Below are positions 8,527 through 18,421 of a stretch of 64,000 nt of DNA, piece after piece. Each line of letters begins with the position of its first letter. The stretch's first letter is position 1. Location: contig NZ_BMYJ01000005.1 of NCBI RefSeq assembly GCF_014652215.1, forward strand, positions 61,988 through 125,987. The letters are read 5' to 3'. The stretch is from Neogemmobacter tilapiae (GTDB taxonomy: Bacteria > Pseudomonadota > Alphaproteobacteria > Rhodobacterales > Rhodobacteraceae). Made by a program: the position numbers and the translations under genes. The notes under the pieces were generated by a model that worked only from the letters and a program-made list of their open reading frames with translations, did no database searches and was not told the DNA's origin.

Positions 8527-9711
8527 ATGAACATCGAACCGACCGCCCCGATCACGCAAGACGTGCTGACCCTGCCGCGCAAGCCGGTTGAAGGGGAAAA
8601 GGTGAACCTTGTGGGCCTGACGCGTGACCAGCTGCGCGCGGCGCTGATTGCCGCCGGGACGCCGGAAAAGCAGGTCAAGATGCGGCTGGGGCAGGTCTGG
8701 CAATGGATCTATCACTGGGGCGTGCGCGACTTTGCCGGGATGACGAACCTGGCCAAGGATTACCGCGCGCTGCTGGAGACGCATTTCAAGATCGAATTGC
8801 CGGAAGTGGTGAGCCGCCAGATCAGCGCCGACGGAACGCGCAAGTATCTGGTGCGGATCGCGGGCGGGCATGAGGTTGAGACGGTTTATATCCCCGAAGA
8901 GGGGCGGGGGACGCTTTGCGTCTCCTCTCAGGTAGGCTGCACGTTGACCTGTTCCTTCTGCCACACGGGCACCCAGAGGTTGGTCAGGAACCTGACGGCA
9001 GGGGAAATTGTCGGCCAGTTGATGCTGACGCGGGATGATCTGGGCGAATGGCCGGTTCCGGGGGCACCCAAGGATGAAACGCGTTTGGTGTCGAATCTGG
9101 TCCTGATGGGCATGGGCGAGCCGCTGTACAACTTCGACTCGGTGCGCGATGCCATGGCTGTGGTCATGGACAACGAAGGCCTGACCCTCTCGCGCCGCCG
9201 CATCACGCTGTCGACCAGCGGTGTCGTGCCCGAAATCGCGCGGGCGGCGACGGAAATCGGTTGTATGCTGGCGGTCAGCTTCCATGCGACGACCGATGCC
9301 GTCCGCGACGTTCTGGTGCCGATCAACAAGAAATGGAACATCAAGACGCTGCTGGATACGCTGCGCGAATACCCTCGCCTGTCGAATTCGGAACGTATCA
9401 CCTTTGAATATGTGATGCTGAAAGGCGTGAACGACAGCGATGCCGATGCGCGGCGTCTGGTGAAGCTGATCGCGGGTATTCCGGCGAAGATCAACCTGAT
9501 CCCCTTCAACGAATGGCCGGGGGCACCTTATCAGCGTTCCGATCAAGACCGGATCGAGGCTTTTGCCGATATCGTCTACAAGGCCGGCTATGCCTCGCCC
9601 GTGCGGACGCCGCGGGGCGAGGATATCATGGCGGCCTGCGGGCAGCTGAAATCAGCCACCGAACGCGCCCGAAAAAACCGCGCGGCGGTGGCGGTCGAGG
9701 CGGGGGTCTAA
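8527..9711 (+). CDS. rlmN: Dual-specificity 23S rRNA/tRNA adenine-C2 methyltransferase RlmN
   Basis: A radical-SAM enzyme that methylates C2 of A2503 in 23S rRNA and of A37 in some tRNAs. The 394-residue product carries the cluster motif GCTLTCSFC with Cys at about 138, 142 and 145. Other family blocks are the SAM-binding MGMGEPL and SLHA-like SFHATTD, and a late Cys in [10 protein letters not shown] that fits the methyl-carrier or proton-relay cysteine. ATG 8527 has a GAGG 7 nt upstream; an in-frame ATG at 8515 is an alternative. Confidence 0.96.
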   Translation: MNIEPTAPITQDVLTLPRKPVEGEKVNLVGLTRDQLRAALIAAGTPEKQVKMRLGQVWQWIYHWGVRDFAGMTNLAKDYRALLETHFKIELPEVVSRQISADGTRKYLVRIAGGHEVETVYIPEEGRGTLCVSSQVGCTLTCSFCHTGTQRLVRNLTAGEIVGQLMLTRDDLGEWPVPGAPKDETRLVSNLVLMGMGEPLYNFDSVRDAMAVVMDNEGLTLSRRRITLSTSGVVPEIARAATEIGCMLAVSFHATTDAVRDVLVPINKKWNIKTLLDTLREYPRLSNSERITFEYVMLKGVNDSDADARRLVKLIAGIPAKINLIPFNEWPGAPYQRSDQDRIEAFADIVYKAGYASPVRTPRGEDIMAACGQLKSATERARKNRAAVAVEAGV

Positions 9712-9728
9712 CGCCCCGCGCCACATGA

Positions 9729-10346
9729 TTAAAGTTGCAGTGCCTTGGCGGCGCGTTCGATTTCGGCGCTTGTCACGACTCGATCGCCATCGAAATCAAA
9801 GGCTTCCAACAGCAGGATTTGACGATCCGACCGCCGACCGCCGTATTTGTCGGAGCGGCGCGCAGCTGCCGCCTTGATTTCTTCCTGCTCTAGGGTGTCG
9901 TTTTCGTTCAGATCATAGTTAAAGAAGGCCTCAGCCGCCGCCGGATTGCTGCCGATCTTGAGCACGCTGCGCAGCTCCTGTTTTGAGATTTGCCAATCGC
10001 CGTCCAGATCGGCCGCCAGCAGTTCACCGATAGCCCGCGCGCGCGCCGCGGCGGGTTGGATCAGCGGCAGAATATCCAGATCAATGCTCAAGTCGCTGTT
10101 GGCATCGCTGTCCATGCCCAATTCGGAAAGCATGATCGCGCGGAAATGATCTGCGTTGCGCTCGCGGGCGATTTCTTTCATCCGGTTAAAATAGCCATCA
10201 AGCTCGGGCACGGCTTTCCACTTTGCTTCCAAGGCGGCGGCATCGGCAGCGGGATCAACCGCAGTCGGCGAGTCTTGCGCAAAAGTGATCGGTGCCGACA
10301 CGGACAACGCGATCAGGGTGGCCAGACTAACAGCAAAGTAACGCAT
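9729..10346 (-). CDS. Secreted EF-hand calcium-binding protein
   Basis: A 205-residue protein with a cleavable signal peptide (ends PITFAQ) and three EF-hand loops in the C-terminal half: DLDGDWQISKQEL, DLNENDTLEQEEI and DFDGDRVVTSAEI. Each has acidic ligands at the expected positions 1, 3, 5 and 12. It is probably a periplasmic calcium-binding protein; no enzymatic domain is visible. Start is ATG 10346, with a GTG directly before it. It is convergent with rlmN, leaving 17 nt between the stops. Confidence 0.82.
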   Translation of the reverse strand: MRYFAVSLATLIALSVSAPITFAQDSPTAVDPAADAAALEAKWKAVPELDGYFNRMKEIARERNADHFRAIMLSELGMDSDANSDLSIDLDILPLIQPAAARARAIGELLAADLDGDWQISKQELRSVLKIGSNPAAAEAFFNYDLNENDTLEQEEIKAAAARRSDKYGGRRSDRQILLLEAFDFDGDRVVTSAEIERAAKALQL

Positions 10347-10452
10347 CACATTCTCCTAAAGCGCGCCAATATCTTGATAAATACATCCAAAAATTGCAGA
10401 AACCAAGATTCGATACGGCAATATTATCAATGATTTTCGTTAGATACAGGTT

Positions 10453-11754
10453 CTAGGATTTTGGGGTCATCGGTGTGGCCTTGTCAGATGCATTATCTGT
10501 TTCTGCCAGCGATGGCCCTTTGATCACCGGCCCGACCCGCACCAGCCCCCAGCGGTCCACCGCCCAGAACATCAGCGGGTTCAGCAGGATCGAAATCATC
10601 GCCCCCGCCACCACCAGATCGCGCCCTTCGACCGGCACGATGTCCAGCGACACGCCCATCACGATCAGGATAAAGGAAAACTCACCAATCTGCGCCAGAC
10701 TGGCTGCAATCGTCAGCGCGGTTTCCCGGCCATGACCAAAGGCCCGCATGATGCCATAGGCTGCGGCCGATTTGACCACCACAATCACCAGAACCGTGGT
10801 GATCAGCGGCAAGGGATGTTCCAGAATGACCCAAGGGTCGAACAGCATCCCGACCGAGACAAAGAACAGCACGGCAAAGGCATCGCGCAGCGGCAGGGTT
10901 TCCTTCATCGCCTGCGCCGACAGCGTCGATCCTGCCATCACCATCCCGGCAAAGAAGGCCCCCAGCGCGAAAGACACGCCAAAAATCACCGACGAGCCAA
11001 AGGCGACGCCCAAGGCAATCGCCAGAACGCCCAGACGGAACAGTTCCCGATTTCCCAGACTGGCGACATATTCCAAGAGCCAAGGGATGACCCTGCGCCC
11101 CACGATCAGCATCAGGGCCACGAAGGCCCCGACCTTGACTGCCGTGATCAGCAATGTCGCCGCCACCGGGCCCAGACCGATGCGGGCCACTTCGGCAGCC
11201 CCCTCATCGATCGGCAGGGCTTGCCCGCCCAGAACGCCCGACAGCGGCGGGATCATCACCAGCGCCACCACCATCGCCAGATCCTCGACGATCAGCCAGC
11301 CGACGGCGATCCTGCCCTTGCCGCTGCTGACCAGCCCCCGGTCTTGCAAGGCACGCAACAGCACCACGGTCGACGCAACCGACAGCGACAGACCAAAGAT
11401 CAGCCCTGCACCCAAGCTCCACCCCAAGGCCCAGCCCAGCATTGTGCCGACCGTCGTTGCCACCGCGATTTGCGCCACGGCACCGGGCAAAGCGATCCAT
11501 TTCACCGCCAGCAGTTCGCGCAGCGAAAAATGCAGGCCGACGCCGAACATCAGCAGGATCACCCCCAGTTCGGCCAGCTGGGTCGCCAGTTCCTGATCGG
11601 CGACATAGCCCGGCGTGAAGGGGCCGATCACAACACCCGCCAGCAGATAACCGGCCAGAACCGGCAGCCGCAGGCGCTGGGCGATCAGCCCCATCAGAAA
11701 GGCCAAACCAAGGCCCGCAACGATGGTTGCAATCAGCGGAGTATGGTGCGGCAT
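10453..11754 (-). CDS. Cation:proton antiporter of the CPA2 (KefB/YbaL) family, lacking a TrkA-N domain
   Basis: A 433-residue inner-membrane protein with about 12 hydrophobic segments covering the whole CPA2 Na+/H+ exchanger domain. LPVLAGYLLAGVVIGPFTPGYV, LGVILLMFGVGLHFS and IAVGWLIVEDLAMVVALVM (with the ED pair in a core helix) are typical of KefB/YbaL proteins. Classical members continue into a cytoplasmic NAD-binding TrkA-N domain. This one stops about 30 residues after the last helix, so regulation by nucleotide or glutathione adduct is unlikely. The ion is not predictable. Confidence 0.87.
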   Translation of the reverse strand: MPHHTPLIATIVAGLGLAFLMGLIAQRLRLPVLAGYLLAGVVIGPFTPGYVADQELATQLAELGVILLMFGVGLHFSLRELLAVKWIALPGAVAQIAVATTVGTMLGWALGWSLGAGLIFGLSLSVASTVVLLRALQDRGLVSSGKGRIAVGWLIVEDLAMVVALVMIPPLSGVLGGQALPIDEGAAEVARIGLGPVAATLLITAVKVGAFVALMLIVGRRVIPWLLEYVASLGNRELFRLGVLAIALGVAFGSSVIFGVSFALGAFFAGMVMAGSTLSAQAMKETLPLRDAFAVLFFVSVGMLFDPWVILEHPLPLITTVLVIVVVKSAAAYGIMRAFGHGRETALTIAASLAQIGEFSFILIVMGVSLDIVPVEGRDLVVAGAMISILLNPLMFWAVDRWGLVRVGPVIKGPSLAETDNASDKATPMTPKS

Positions 11755-11902
11755 CGTGGCCCTTGCAGATAGGATGTTGGGAAATCGGGGCCAAAGACCC
11801 GTTTCGAACCTAAGCGTCCATCGCCCGACCGCAACTGCGAAACAGACCTCTGCTGATCACGATTTGGCAGTTGTTCCTACAGACCTGTAACAGGCTAGGC
11901 AT

Positions 11903-13129
11903 ATGGGCCCGCTGCATGTTAGCCCTTGGCATATGTCCTTGCCCATTCTTCCCAATCCCTTGGCCCGCCGCCTGTTCCTGCATCGCCACGCCTTGGCCGA
12001 AGCGCCCGAAGGGGCGGCCACGGGGCAAGCCTTGCATGACCTGATTAGCCGCATCGGTTTCGTGCAGGTGGACAGTGTGAACACCGTGGAACGGGCGCAT
12101 CACATGATCCTGTTTTCGCGTCGGCAATCCTATCGCCCGCCCGCCCTGAAGCGCCTGCTGGAAAAGGACCGGGGACTTTGGGAACATTGGACGCATGATG
12201 CCTCGATCCTGCCGATGGCCGTTTTTCCGCATTGGAAGCATCGGTTTGATCGGGCACGGGAAAGGCTGGTGGAACGTTGGGCGGGCTGGCAGCGGGATGG
12301 TTTTGCGGATCGCTTCGACGAGGTGCTGAAGCGGGTGGCGGATGAGGGGCCGGTGACATCGTCCGACGTTCTGGACGAAGGACACAACGGCAGCAGCGGT
12401 TGGTGGGATTGGCATCCGTCAAAAGCGGCGCTGGAATACCTGTGGCGGGTAGGGGAATTGTCGATCACCCGGCGGGATGGGTTTCAAAAGGTCTATGACC
12501 TGACGGAACGGGTCATTCCCTTGGCCGCGCGCGTGCATCAGGTGAGCGAGGATGAAACCATCGATTGGGCCTGCCGTTCCGCTTTGGGCCATCTGGGCTT
12601 TGCTACTAGCGGCGAGTTGGCCGCCTATTGGGGCGCGATCACGCCGGAACAGGCCAAGGGCTGGGCCTTGGCGGCCTTGGCGCGGGGAGAGGTGGTCGAG
12701 GTGATGGTCGAAGGCCATGACAGAGCTTTGCGCAAATCGCTGTGCTTCCCTGAAACGCTGCACGAGGTGCCGCCCGAACCGCCCAGCCGATTGCGGATCC
12801 TGTCGCCCTTTGACCCCGCCCTGCGCGACCGCAGACGCGCCGAACGGCTGTTCGGCTTTTACTATCGGATCGAGATTTTCGTGCCCGAGGCGAAGCGCCA
12901 ATACGGCTATTACGTCTTTCCGGTGCTGGAGGGGGCAAATCTGATCGGGCGGATCGACATGAAGGCGGCGCGGGATGCGGACGTTCTGCGGGTGCGGGCC
13001 TTCTGGCCCGAGGCGGGGGTGAAATGGGGGAAGGGCCGGCAGCAAAAGCTGGAGGCGGAGTTGGAGCGGATGGGGCGGTTTGTGGGGGTGAATGGGGTGG
13101 AATGGGGTGACGGGTGGTTGCGTATCTAG
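11903..13129 (+). CDS. YcaQ/AlkX-like winged-helix DNA glycosylase
   Basis: A 408-residue member of the HTH_42 (formerly DUF1006) family, whose E. coli member YcaQ unhooks interstrand DNA cross-links. The catalytic QxD motif is present as FVQVDSVNTV near residue 55, in the right context before VERAHHMILFSR. Winged-helix repeats follow (ALEYLWRVGELSITRR). A second ATG at 11933 (MSLPILPNPLARR) is an equally plausible start. It diverges from the antiporter gene and its end abuts brnA. Confidence 0.83.
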   Translation: MGPLHVSPWHMSLPILPNPLARRLFLHRHALAEAPEGAATGQALHDLISRIGFVQVDSVNTVERAHHMILFSRRQSYRPPALKRLLEKDRGLWEHWTHDASILPMAVFPHWKHRFDRARERLVERWAGWQRDGFADRFDEVLKRVADEGPVTSSDVLDEGHNGSSGWWDWHPSKAALEYLWRVGELSITRRDGFQKVYDLTERVIPLAARVHQVSEDETIDWACRSALGHLGFATSGELAAYWGAITPEQAKGWALAALARGEVVEVMVEGHDRALRKSLCFPETLHEVPPEPPSRLRILSPFDPALRDRRRAERLFGFYYRIEIFVPEAKRQYGYYVFPVLEGANLIGRIDMKAARDADVLRVRAFWPEAGVKWGKGRQQKLEAELERMGRFVGVNGVEWGDGWLRI

Positions 13130-13413
13130 CGGGTTGAGGCTTTCTGCTGGGCGCGCACATAGGCGGCTAGAACATCCTGCATCCGCTTGATATGGCCCTT
13201 GCCTTGCCCGGTTTCCTGAAAATAGCGGAAGACCTCTGGCTCTAAACGCAGATGCACGGACTTCTTGTTTTCGCGTTCCACGACCTGAGCATGGGCCCAG
13301 AATTCGTCGGGCAGGTCCGTTGTCGGCGCATCCGGGGCAACATGCAATTTGCCCGCATCCTTTTGGGCGCGGATCTCAGCGAGCGACAGCTTTTTCATAG
13401 CTTCTACGGTCAC
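13126..13413 (-). CDS. brnA: BrnA family antitoxin
   Basis: The antitoxin of a BrnT/BrnA type II module, 95 residues from a GTG start at 13413. That start has a textbook AGGAGG ribosome binding site 5 nt upstream; the open frame continues to a TTG, but without any such site. The C-terminal half (KKSVHLRLEPEVFRYFQETGQGKGHIKRMQDVL) resembles the ribbon-helix-helix DNA-binding part of BrnA. It lies 13 nt after brnT, the usual toxin-first order. BrnA is known to bind BrnT and repress the operon. Confidence 0.87.
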   Translation of the reverse strand: MTVEAMKKLSLAEIRAQKDAGKLHVAPDAPTTDLPDEFWAHAQVVERENKKSVHLRLEPEVFRYFQETGQGKGHIKRMQDVLAAYVRAQQKASTR

Positions 13414-13426
13414 GTCGACCTCCTTT

Positions 13427-13651
13427 TCAGGTCGAAACAAGGCGGATCACATCGCCCCGCTTCACGTAAACGGTTACAAAGCACTCGCCATCCACAAAGC
13501 CCACTGCGACGATCCGGTTTTCACCGTAGTCACGGCGTAAGTCAGGCCTCTCAACCGTTGTGCCCTCAAAAATCAGCGCCCCGATCAAAAGATCAACGCC
13601 ATGCTTCTCTAAATTCTGACGACGCTTTTCTTCGTCGAATTCGAAATCCAT
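13427..13651 (-). CDS. brnT: BrnT family toxin
   Basis: A 74-residue RelE-fold ribonuclease toxin that blocks translation when free of BrnA. The N-terminus FEFDEEKRRQNLEKHGV and the later DYGENRIVAVGFVDGE are characteristic. The usual ending with R...SAR is shortened here to VIRLVST, so the last conserved arginine/serine cluster is partly missing. It is first in the operon, followed by brnA, with palindromic candidate operators 33 bp upstream of the ATG. Confidence 0.87.
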   Translation of the reverse strand: MDFEFDEEKRRQNLEKHGVDLLIGALIFEGTTVERPDLRRDYGENRIVAVGFVDGECFVTVYVKRGDVIRLVST

Positions 13652-13683
13652 GGTGGTTTACCTTTGGATCACGCAGAACACAT

Positions 13684-13703
13684 ACACAATTTGTGTCCAC
13701 AAA
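13684..13703. promoter_or_regulatory. Overlapping palindromes upstream of brnTA
   Basis: ACACAA-T-TTGTGT (13684-13696) is a perfect palindrome with a 1-bp centre. It overlaps TTTGTG-TC-CACAAA (13690-13703). They lie 33-52 bp upstream of the brnT ATG, where BrnA, a DNA-binding antitoxin, would be expected to autoregulate. Binding is inferred. Confidence 0.5.
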
Positions 13704-13714
13704 TCAAGGGCGCG

Positions 13715-14716
13715 TCAAACCATCTTCGCCAGCCGCAACAACGTCCGCTCCATCACCGCCAAGGTCGGCGCTTTCGACGAAGACCTCAAAGTCATATCCG
13801 TCTCGATCAACTGCCGCAGGGCATCCTCAAGCCGCCGTTCGCCCCAACGCGAAGCCTGCCGACCCATCGCCTCTTTCGCCTTGAACGGCACGCCCCAGGC
13901 CTTTTGTAGGCTGTCGGGGCTGACCGCCGCGCCGTGCAGCACGCGGAAATGCCGCAAAGCGCCGATGCAGAGCGTCACGGCGTTTACCCCCTGCCCTTCC
14001 AGCCGCCGCATCAGGCGGGCGACATCGGCGTCGCGGCCATCGGCGGCGGCCATCAGCACTTCATCGACCCCCGCCTCAATGGTGGCCGGGGCCATCAAGT
14101 CGACTTCGCTGGCGGTCAGGGGCGTTGCATCGCCATGTTTGTACAGGCTGATCTTTTCCAGGGTCTGGCGAAAATCACCCGGATCAATGGCACGGGATAG
14201 GGCGACCAGGTCGGTCATTGCTTGTGGATCAATCGACCGCAAGCCCGCGCGGGACAAAAGGGATTCAATTTCCTCACGGCTGGGCGGATCGTCGTAAAGC
14301 CCCACGGCATAGGTCAGTGGATTGGCTTCAAACAGCGATTTCAGCGCCGACTTGCCCTTTAACTCCCCCCCCGTCACCACGATATGCGCATCGCCCGGAC
14401 GCCAGGCTTTCAGCGCATGGGTCAGGCCGGGCGCGGCGGTGTCGGTGGCTTCCTCGACGAAAACCACCCGCTGGCCGGGGAAAAACCCCTGTTCGCGCAT
14501 CGCGTCCAAGGCCAGCCCCTCGTTCTTGCGCAGATCAGCACCCGACATCCGGGTCATCCGCATCTCGGCTTCGCCATTCGGGCCCAGAAGGGCGGCGATT
14601 ACCTCTTGGCGACGCAAGGCGACGCGCATGGCGTCGGAGCCAAAGATCAGAATACCCGCTTTGGCCGGGTCGGGCTTGCTGAAATAGCGGACAGCCTCGG
14701 CCCCGGCCAGTTTCAC
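13715..14716 (-). CDS. holA: DNA polymerase III subunit delta
   Basis: The clamp-loader delta subunit, which opens the beta sliding clamp for loading onto DNA. The 333 residues match the family length. Family features include [31 protein letters not shown] at the N-terminus, the clamp-contact region, and the helical C-terminal collar (ALRHFRVLHGA...RRLEDALRQLIETDMTLRSS). It is last in the leuS-lptE-holA operon and overlaps the lptE stop by 4 nt. Confidence 0.93.
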   Translation of the reverse strand: MKLAGAEAVRYFSKPDPAKAGILIFGSDAMRVALRRQEVIAALLGPNGEAEMRMTRMSGADLRKNEGLALDAMREQGFFPGQRVVFVEEATDTAAPGLTHALKAWRPGDAHIVVTGGELKGKSALKSLFEANPLTYAVGLYDDPPSREEIESLLSRAGLRSIDPQAMTDLVALSRAIDPGDFRQTLEKISLYKHGDATPLTASEVDLMAPATIEAGVDEVLMAAADGRDADVARLMRRLEGQGVNAVTLCIGALRHFRVLHGAAVSPDSLQKAWGVPFKAKEAMGRQASRWGERRLEDALRQLIETDMTLRSSSKAPTLAVMERTLLRLAKMV

Positions 14717-15279
14717 GGCAGGGTTCCGGAAACCGCGATCAGCCGCATGACGATCTGATCGGCCAGAATGCGCATCAGGCGGAGGGCAGCGTCTTCTTCG
14801 GCGGCAAGGCCTGCGACGGTGCTGCCTGTGGCGGAATAAGAGGTGAAGTTCGTGACGGTGCCGCCTGCGACACGGGTGCCGGACAGGTCGGTCAGGGACC
14901 AGTCGATCTGACCGGTCAGGTTATAGCGGGTGGTGGCGGCATCGGGGGTGATGCCGACGCCAACGGGTTTGGTGGTGATGCTATAGGCCAGCCGATAGCG
15001 CGGGGTGTTGGGGCGGCCAAGGCGTTCTTCCAGCCGTTCGACAAGGTCAAAGCCGTTCTTGTCGGATGGATCATCGACGCGGATGGAGCCTTGCAGGCTT
15101 TGCGCCGGGCCGCCGGGGGCATAGGCGGGGGTAAAGGTGCAGGCGGGCAGGGCCAGCAGTGCGGTTAAAAAAGCGCGGCGGGTTCCCCCCCCACCCCATC
15201 CCTCCCCCACGGGGGGGGAGGGGGGCGCGTCCTTCAAGGTGCGGCGCTTTTGAACAGGGTCTTGGTCAGACGACGACAT
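14713..15279 (-). CDS. lptE: LPS-assembly lipoprotein LptE, with a palindromic repeat near the N-terminus
   Basis: An outer-membrane lipoprotein that plugs and assembles the LptD LPS translocon. The 188-residue frame contains a lipobox LLALPAC with the acylated Cys at residue 47, then a LptE domain. Upstream of the signal sequence is an unusual glycine/proline-rich stretch (residues about 18-32, [14 protein letters not shown]) encoded by a GC-rich palindrome. The ATG at 15279 overlaps the end of leuS by 14 nt and is probably the ancestral start. If so, the repeat lengthens the n-region of the signal peptide. An in-frame GTG inside the repeat has no ribosome binding site. Confidence 0.85.
   Translation of the reverse strand: MSSSDQDPVQKRRTLKDAPPSPPVGEGWGGGGTRRAFLTALLALPACTFTPAYAPGGPAQSLQGSIRVDDPSDKNGFDLVERLEERLGRPNTPRYRLAYSITTKPVGVGITPDAATTRYNLTGQIDWSLTDLSGTRVAGGTVTNFTSYSATGSTVAGLAAEEDAALRLMRILADQIVMRLIAVSGTLP
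15184..15228. repeat. GC-rich palindromic repeat in frame in lptE
   Basis: The plus strand reads CCCTCCCCC (15200-15208), a 5-nt loop, and GGGGGAGGG (15214-15222), flanked by more C and G runs. Palindromes that read like [11 protein letters not shown] when translated occur as interspersed repeats in many proteobacteria, usually between genes. Here one lies inside the lptE reading frame and keeps it open. Copy number elsewhere in the genome cannot be seen. Confidence 0.7.
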
Positions 15280-17812
15280 TGATGATCCGCCCCGGCACGA
15301 CGATGAGTTTCTTGACCGGCTGCCCGGCCAGGAATTTCACCACATCTTCCTGTGCCAGAGCGATCTTTTCAATCTGATCTGCAGGCATATCTTTCGGCAC
15401 GCTGATTTCCGCCCGCCGCTTGCCGTTGATCTGGATCGGCAGGGTTACATTGTCATCGACCAACAACGCCGGATCGGGTTTCGGCCAAGGCGCATTCGCG
15501 ACCAGCCCCACGCCGCCCAGCATCGCCCAGACCTCTTCCGCCAAGTGGGGCGTCATCGGTGACATCAGTTGGGCGAGTGTGCGCAGCGATTCGGCCAAGA
15601 CATCGCGCGAGGCATCGGCGCGCGACAGAACGCCCGTAAATTCATACAGTTTCGCGATGGATTTGTTGAAGGCAAAGCCTTCGATCCCTGCCGTCACATC
15701 CGCCACCGCCCGCGCCGTCGCGCGGCGCAGGTCGTCATCGGCGGCGCCTTTGTGGGTTTCGGGCATTTCCGAAACCCGATGCGCCAAGGTCCAGACGCGG
15801 CCCAGATGTTTGGCGGAGGCTTCCGCGCCGCTGGCCGTCCATTCCACATCGCGTTCCGGCGGGCTGTCGGACAGCACGAACCAGCGGGCGGTGTCAGCGC
15901 CAAAGGCCGCGATGATGTTCATCGGGTCGACGACGTTCTTTTTGGACTTGGACATTTTGGCGGAAGGCACAACCTCGACCGCCGTCCCATCAGCCAATTT
16001 GCCTTCGGTCACATCCTCGGGCAGGTGATAGACGGGGCGGCCATTGGCATCCCGCGTCATGTAAATCTCATGCGTCACCATGCCTTGGGTGAACAGAGCA
16101 TTGAACGGCTCGATCGCTTTGCCGGGCAAATGGCCCGTCTTGAACATCGCACGGGCGAAAAAGCGGGAATACAGCAGGTGCAGGATCGCATGCTCGATGC
16201 CGCCGATATACTGGTCAACGTTCATCCAGTAATCGGCGTCTTCCATCACAGTCGGCGTGCCCGCATGTGGGGACGTGAAACGCGCGTAATACCAGGACGA
16301 ATCGACAAAAGTGTCCATCGTATCGGTTTCGCGCTTCGCATGGATGCCGCAGGCCGGGCAACGGGTGTCGCGCCAGGTGGGGTGGCGGTCCAAGGGGTTG
16401 CCGGGCTGGTCAAAGGACACATCATCCGGCAGTCGGACGGGCAGGTTTTCCTTCTTCTCGGGGACAATGCCGCATTCCGGGCAATGGACCACGGGAATCG
16501 GACAGCCCCAATAGCGCTGGCGGGAAATGCCCCAGTCGCGCAGGCGATAGTTGGTCATGCCCTTGCCATAGCCATTCGCCTCGGCATGGGTGATGGCGGC
16601 GGCGATGGCCGCCTCGCCGGTTTGCACGGCTTCCCCCGCGAAACCGCGAATATATCGGACCTTTTCCGATTTCATCGGCACGAACGGTTCTGTCAACGCA
16701 TCTTCTTCGGCGCCCTCGGCCACAAAGACAGGGGGAATCGCCAGCCCATACTTCGTCGCAAATTCAAAATCGCGCGCGTCATGTGCGGGGCAGCCGAAAA
16801 TTGCGCCGGTGCCGTAGTCCATCAGGATGAAGTTCGCGATATAGACCGGCAGTTCCCATGCGGGGTCCAGCGGATGCACCACGCGAATCCCCGTATCCAT
16901 GCCCTTTTTCTCGGCCGTTTCCAGCGCCTCGGCACTGGTGCCCACCCGACGGCATTCCGCAACGAATTCGGCAATTTTCGCGTCCGTCGTCTCCAAGGTT
17001 TTCGCCAAAGGATGGTCCGGGCTGATCGCCGCGAATGATGCCCCCATCAACGTATCGGGCCGGGTTGTATAGACCTCGATCTTCTCAAAACCCGCCGGTG
17101 CGCCCTTGGTCGCAAAGGCAAATTGCAAGCCGCGCGACTGGCCGATCCAGTTCGCCTGCATCAGGCGCACCTTTTCCGGCCAATCCTTCAACCCGTCCAG
17201 GGCCGACAGCAATTCCGCCGAATAATCGCTGATCTTGAAGAACCACTGCGTCAGTTCCCGCCGTTCGACCAAGGCGTTCGATCGCCAGCCGCGTCCGTCG
17301 ATCACCTGTTCATTCGCCAGAACCGTCATATCGACCGGATCCCAGTTCACCACGGCGTTCTTGCGATAGACCAGCCCCTTTTCCATCATGTCGATGAACA
17401 TGGCCTGCTGCTGGCCGTAGTACTCCGGGTCGCAGGTGGCAAATTCGCGGGACCAGTCGATGGACAGGCCCAAGGGCTTCATTTGCCCCCGCATGTCGGC
17501 GATATTACCATAGGTCCAGTCCTTCGGATGCCCCCCCCGCTCCATCGCCGCGTTTTCGGCAGGCATCCCGAAAGCGTCCCAGCCCATGGGGTGCAGCACC
17601 GAAAACCCCTGCGCCGCCTTGGTCCGCGCGACGACATCGCCCATCGTATAGTTGCGCACATGGCCCATATGGATACGGCCAGATGGGTATGGGAACATCT
17701 CCAAAACGTAATACTTCGGCTTCTGCGGATCGCGCTTGGCTTTAAAGGTTTCGGCCTGATCCCAGGCTTTTTGCCATTTCGGTTCGATTTCGGCAGGGCT
17801 GTAGCGCGACAT
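15266..17812 (-). CDS. leuS: Leucyl-tRNA synthetase
   Basis: A class I synthetase that charges tRNA-Leu and edits mischarged products. The 848 residues match bacterial LeuRS. The HIGH-like motif is in [14 protein letters not shown], the KMSKS loop in [13 protein letters not shown], and the editing domain contains the conserved [13 protein letters not shown] zinc-type segment [11 protein letters not shown]...CPACGIH follows the editing region. First gene of the leuS-lptE-holA operon; its stop overlaps lptE. Confidence 0.98.
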   Translation of the reverse strand: MSRYSPAEIEPKWQKAWDQAETFKAKRDPQKPKYYVLEMFPYPSGRIHMGHVRNYTMGDVVARTKAAQGFSVLHPMGWDAFGMPAENAAMERGGHPKDWTYGNIADMRGQMKPLGLSIDWSREFATCDPEYYGQQQAMFIDMMEKGLVYRKNAVVNWDPVDMTVLANEQVIDGRGWRSNALVERRELTQWFFKISDYSAELLSALDGLKDWPEKVRLMQANWIGQSRGLQFAFATKGAPAGFEKIEVYTTRPDTLMGASFAAISPDHPLAKTLETTDAKIAEFVAECRRVGTSAEALETAEKKGMDTGIRVVHPLDPAWELPVYIANFILMDYGTGAIFGCPAHDARDFEFATKYGLAIPPVFVAEGAEEDALTEPFVPMKSEKVRYIRGFAGEAVQTGEAAIAAAITHAEANGYGKGMTNYRLRDWGISRQRYWGCPIPVVHCPECGIVPEKKENLPVRLPDDVSFDQPGNPLDRHPTWRDTRCPACGIHAKRETDTMDTFVDSSWYYARFTSPHAGTPTVMEDADYWMNVDQYIGGIEHAILHLLYSRFFARAMFKTGHLPGKAIEPFNALFTQGMVTHEIYMTRDANGRPVYHLPEDVTEGKLADGTAVEVVPSAKMSKSKKNVVDPMNIIAAFGADTARWFVLSDSPPERDVEWTASGAEASAKHLGRVWTLAHRVSEMPETHKGAADDDLRRATARAVADVTAGIEGFAFNKSIAKLYEFTGVLSRADASRDVLAESLRTLAQLMSPMTPHLAEEVWAMLGGVGLVANAPWPKPDPALLVDDNVTLPIQINGKRRAEISVPKDMPADQIEKIALAQEDVVKFLAGQPVKKLIVVPGRIINVVV

Positions 17813-17881
17813 GAGGGGGCTATCCGGAAAATTCAGTTCCGGGCGGTTATAACCTTGGCGCGGGAAAGGTCCAGTCGGGGC

Positions 17882-18421
17882 TTACAGCTTGCTGTCCTGC
17901 ACGCGCAGTTCCCGTGCACGGGTCAGAATGGCGTCTTCGACGGCTTGGGCTACGGCGGGGGCAACAGCTTGGCCGCCAGAGCCTTGCAGCGAGACCTTCA
18001 ACGAGCGGGCATCCAGCGCCGGATCCTGCACATAAATTGTCGCGCGATAGGCGCGCCCTCCGCCGGGCGGGGTGCCATAGCCCGTCACGATAACGCCGGT
18101 AAAGGGATCAACGGACTGGATCGGCAAGAAGTTCAGCACGTCCAGCGAGGCGTTCCAGAGGTATTTGTTGACCTCGACCGTGGTGTTGGGGTCATCGCGG
18201 TTGCCGAACAGGTCCCAGATCGTGGATTTGTCCTCATCCTCGCCCAAGTTCCGCGCCAGATTGCGACGTTGTTCATCGGCCGCGGCCTTGCGGGCATCTT
18301 GTTCAGCCGAGGGAATACCCGTGCGGTTGCCACCAAACAGATTGCCTGATCCGATTCCGCCCCCGCAAGCCGAAAGCGTCAGCAAAGCAGTGCCAAGCAG
18401 TAAGAAACGGGCAACAGGCAT
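17882..18421 (-). CDS. DUF3576 lipoprotein
   Basis: A 179-residue lipoprotein: signal peptide with lipobox LLTLSAC (Cys 19), a linker rich in charged residues, then the DUF3576 core (VNKYLWNASLDVLNFLPIQSVDPFTGVIVTGYGTPP) and the conserved end VEDAILTRARELRV. DUF3576 proteins are restricted largely to Alphaproteobacteria and their function is unknown. It lies 69 nt upstream of leuS on the same strand and may share its transcript. Confidence 0.9.
   Translation of the reverse strand: MPVARFLLLGTALLTLSACGGGIGSGNLFGGNRTGIPSAEQDARKAAADEQRRNLARNLGEDEDKSTIWDLFGNRDDPNTTVEVNKYLWNASLDVLNFLPIQSVDPFTGVIVTGYGTPPGGGRAYRATIYVQDPALDARSLKVSLQGSGGQAVAPAVAQAVEDAILTRARELRVQDSKL

Noticed and set aside
15569..17038. 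A 489-residue plus-strand frame opposite leuS
   Set aside because: The minus strand is an unambiguous leucyl-tRNA synthetase; the plus frame has no motif and low-complexity composition.
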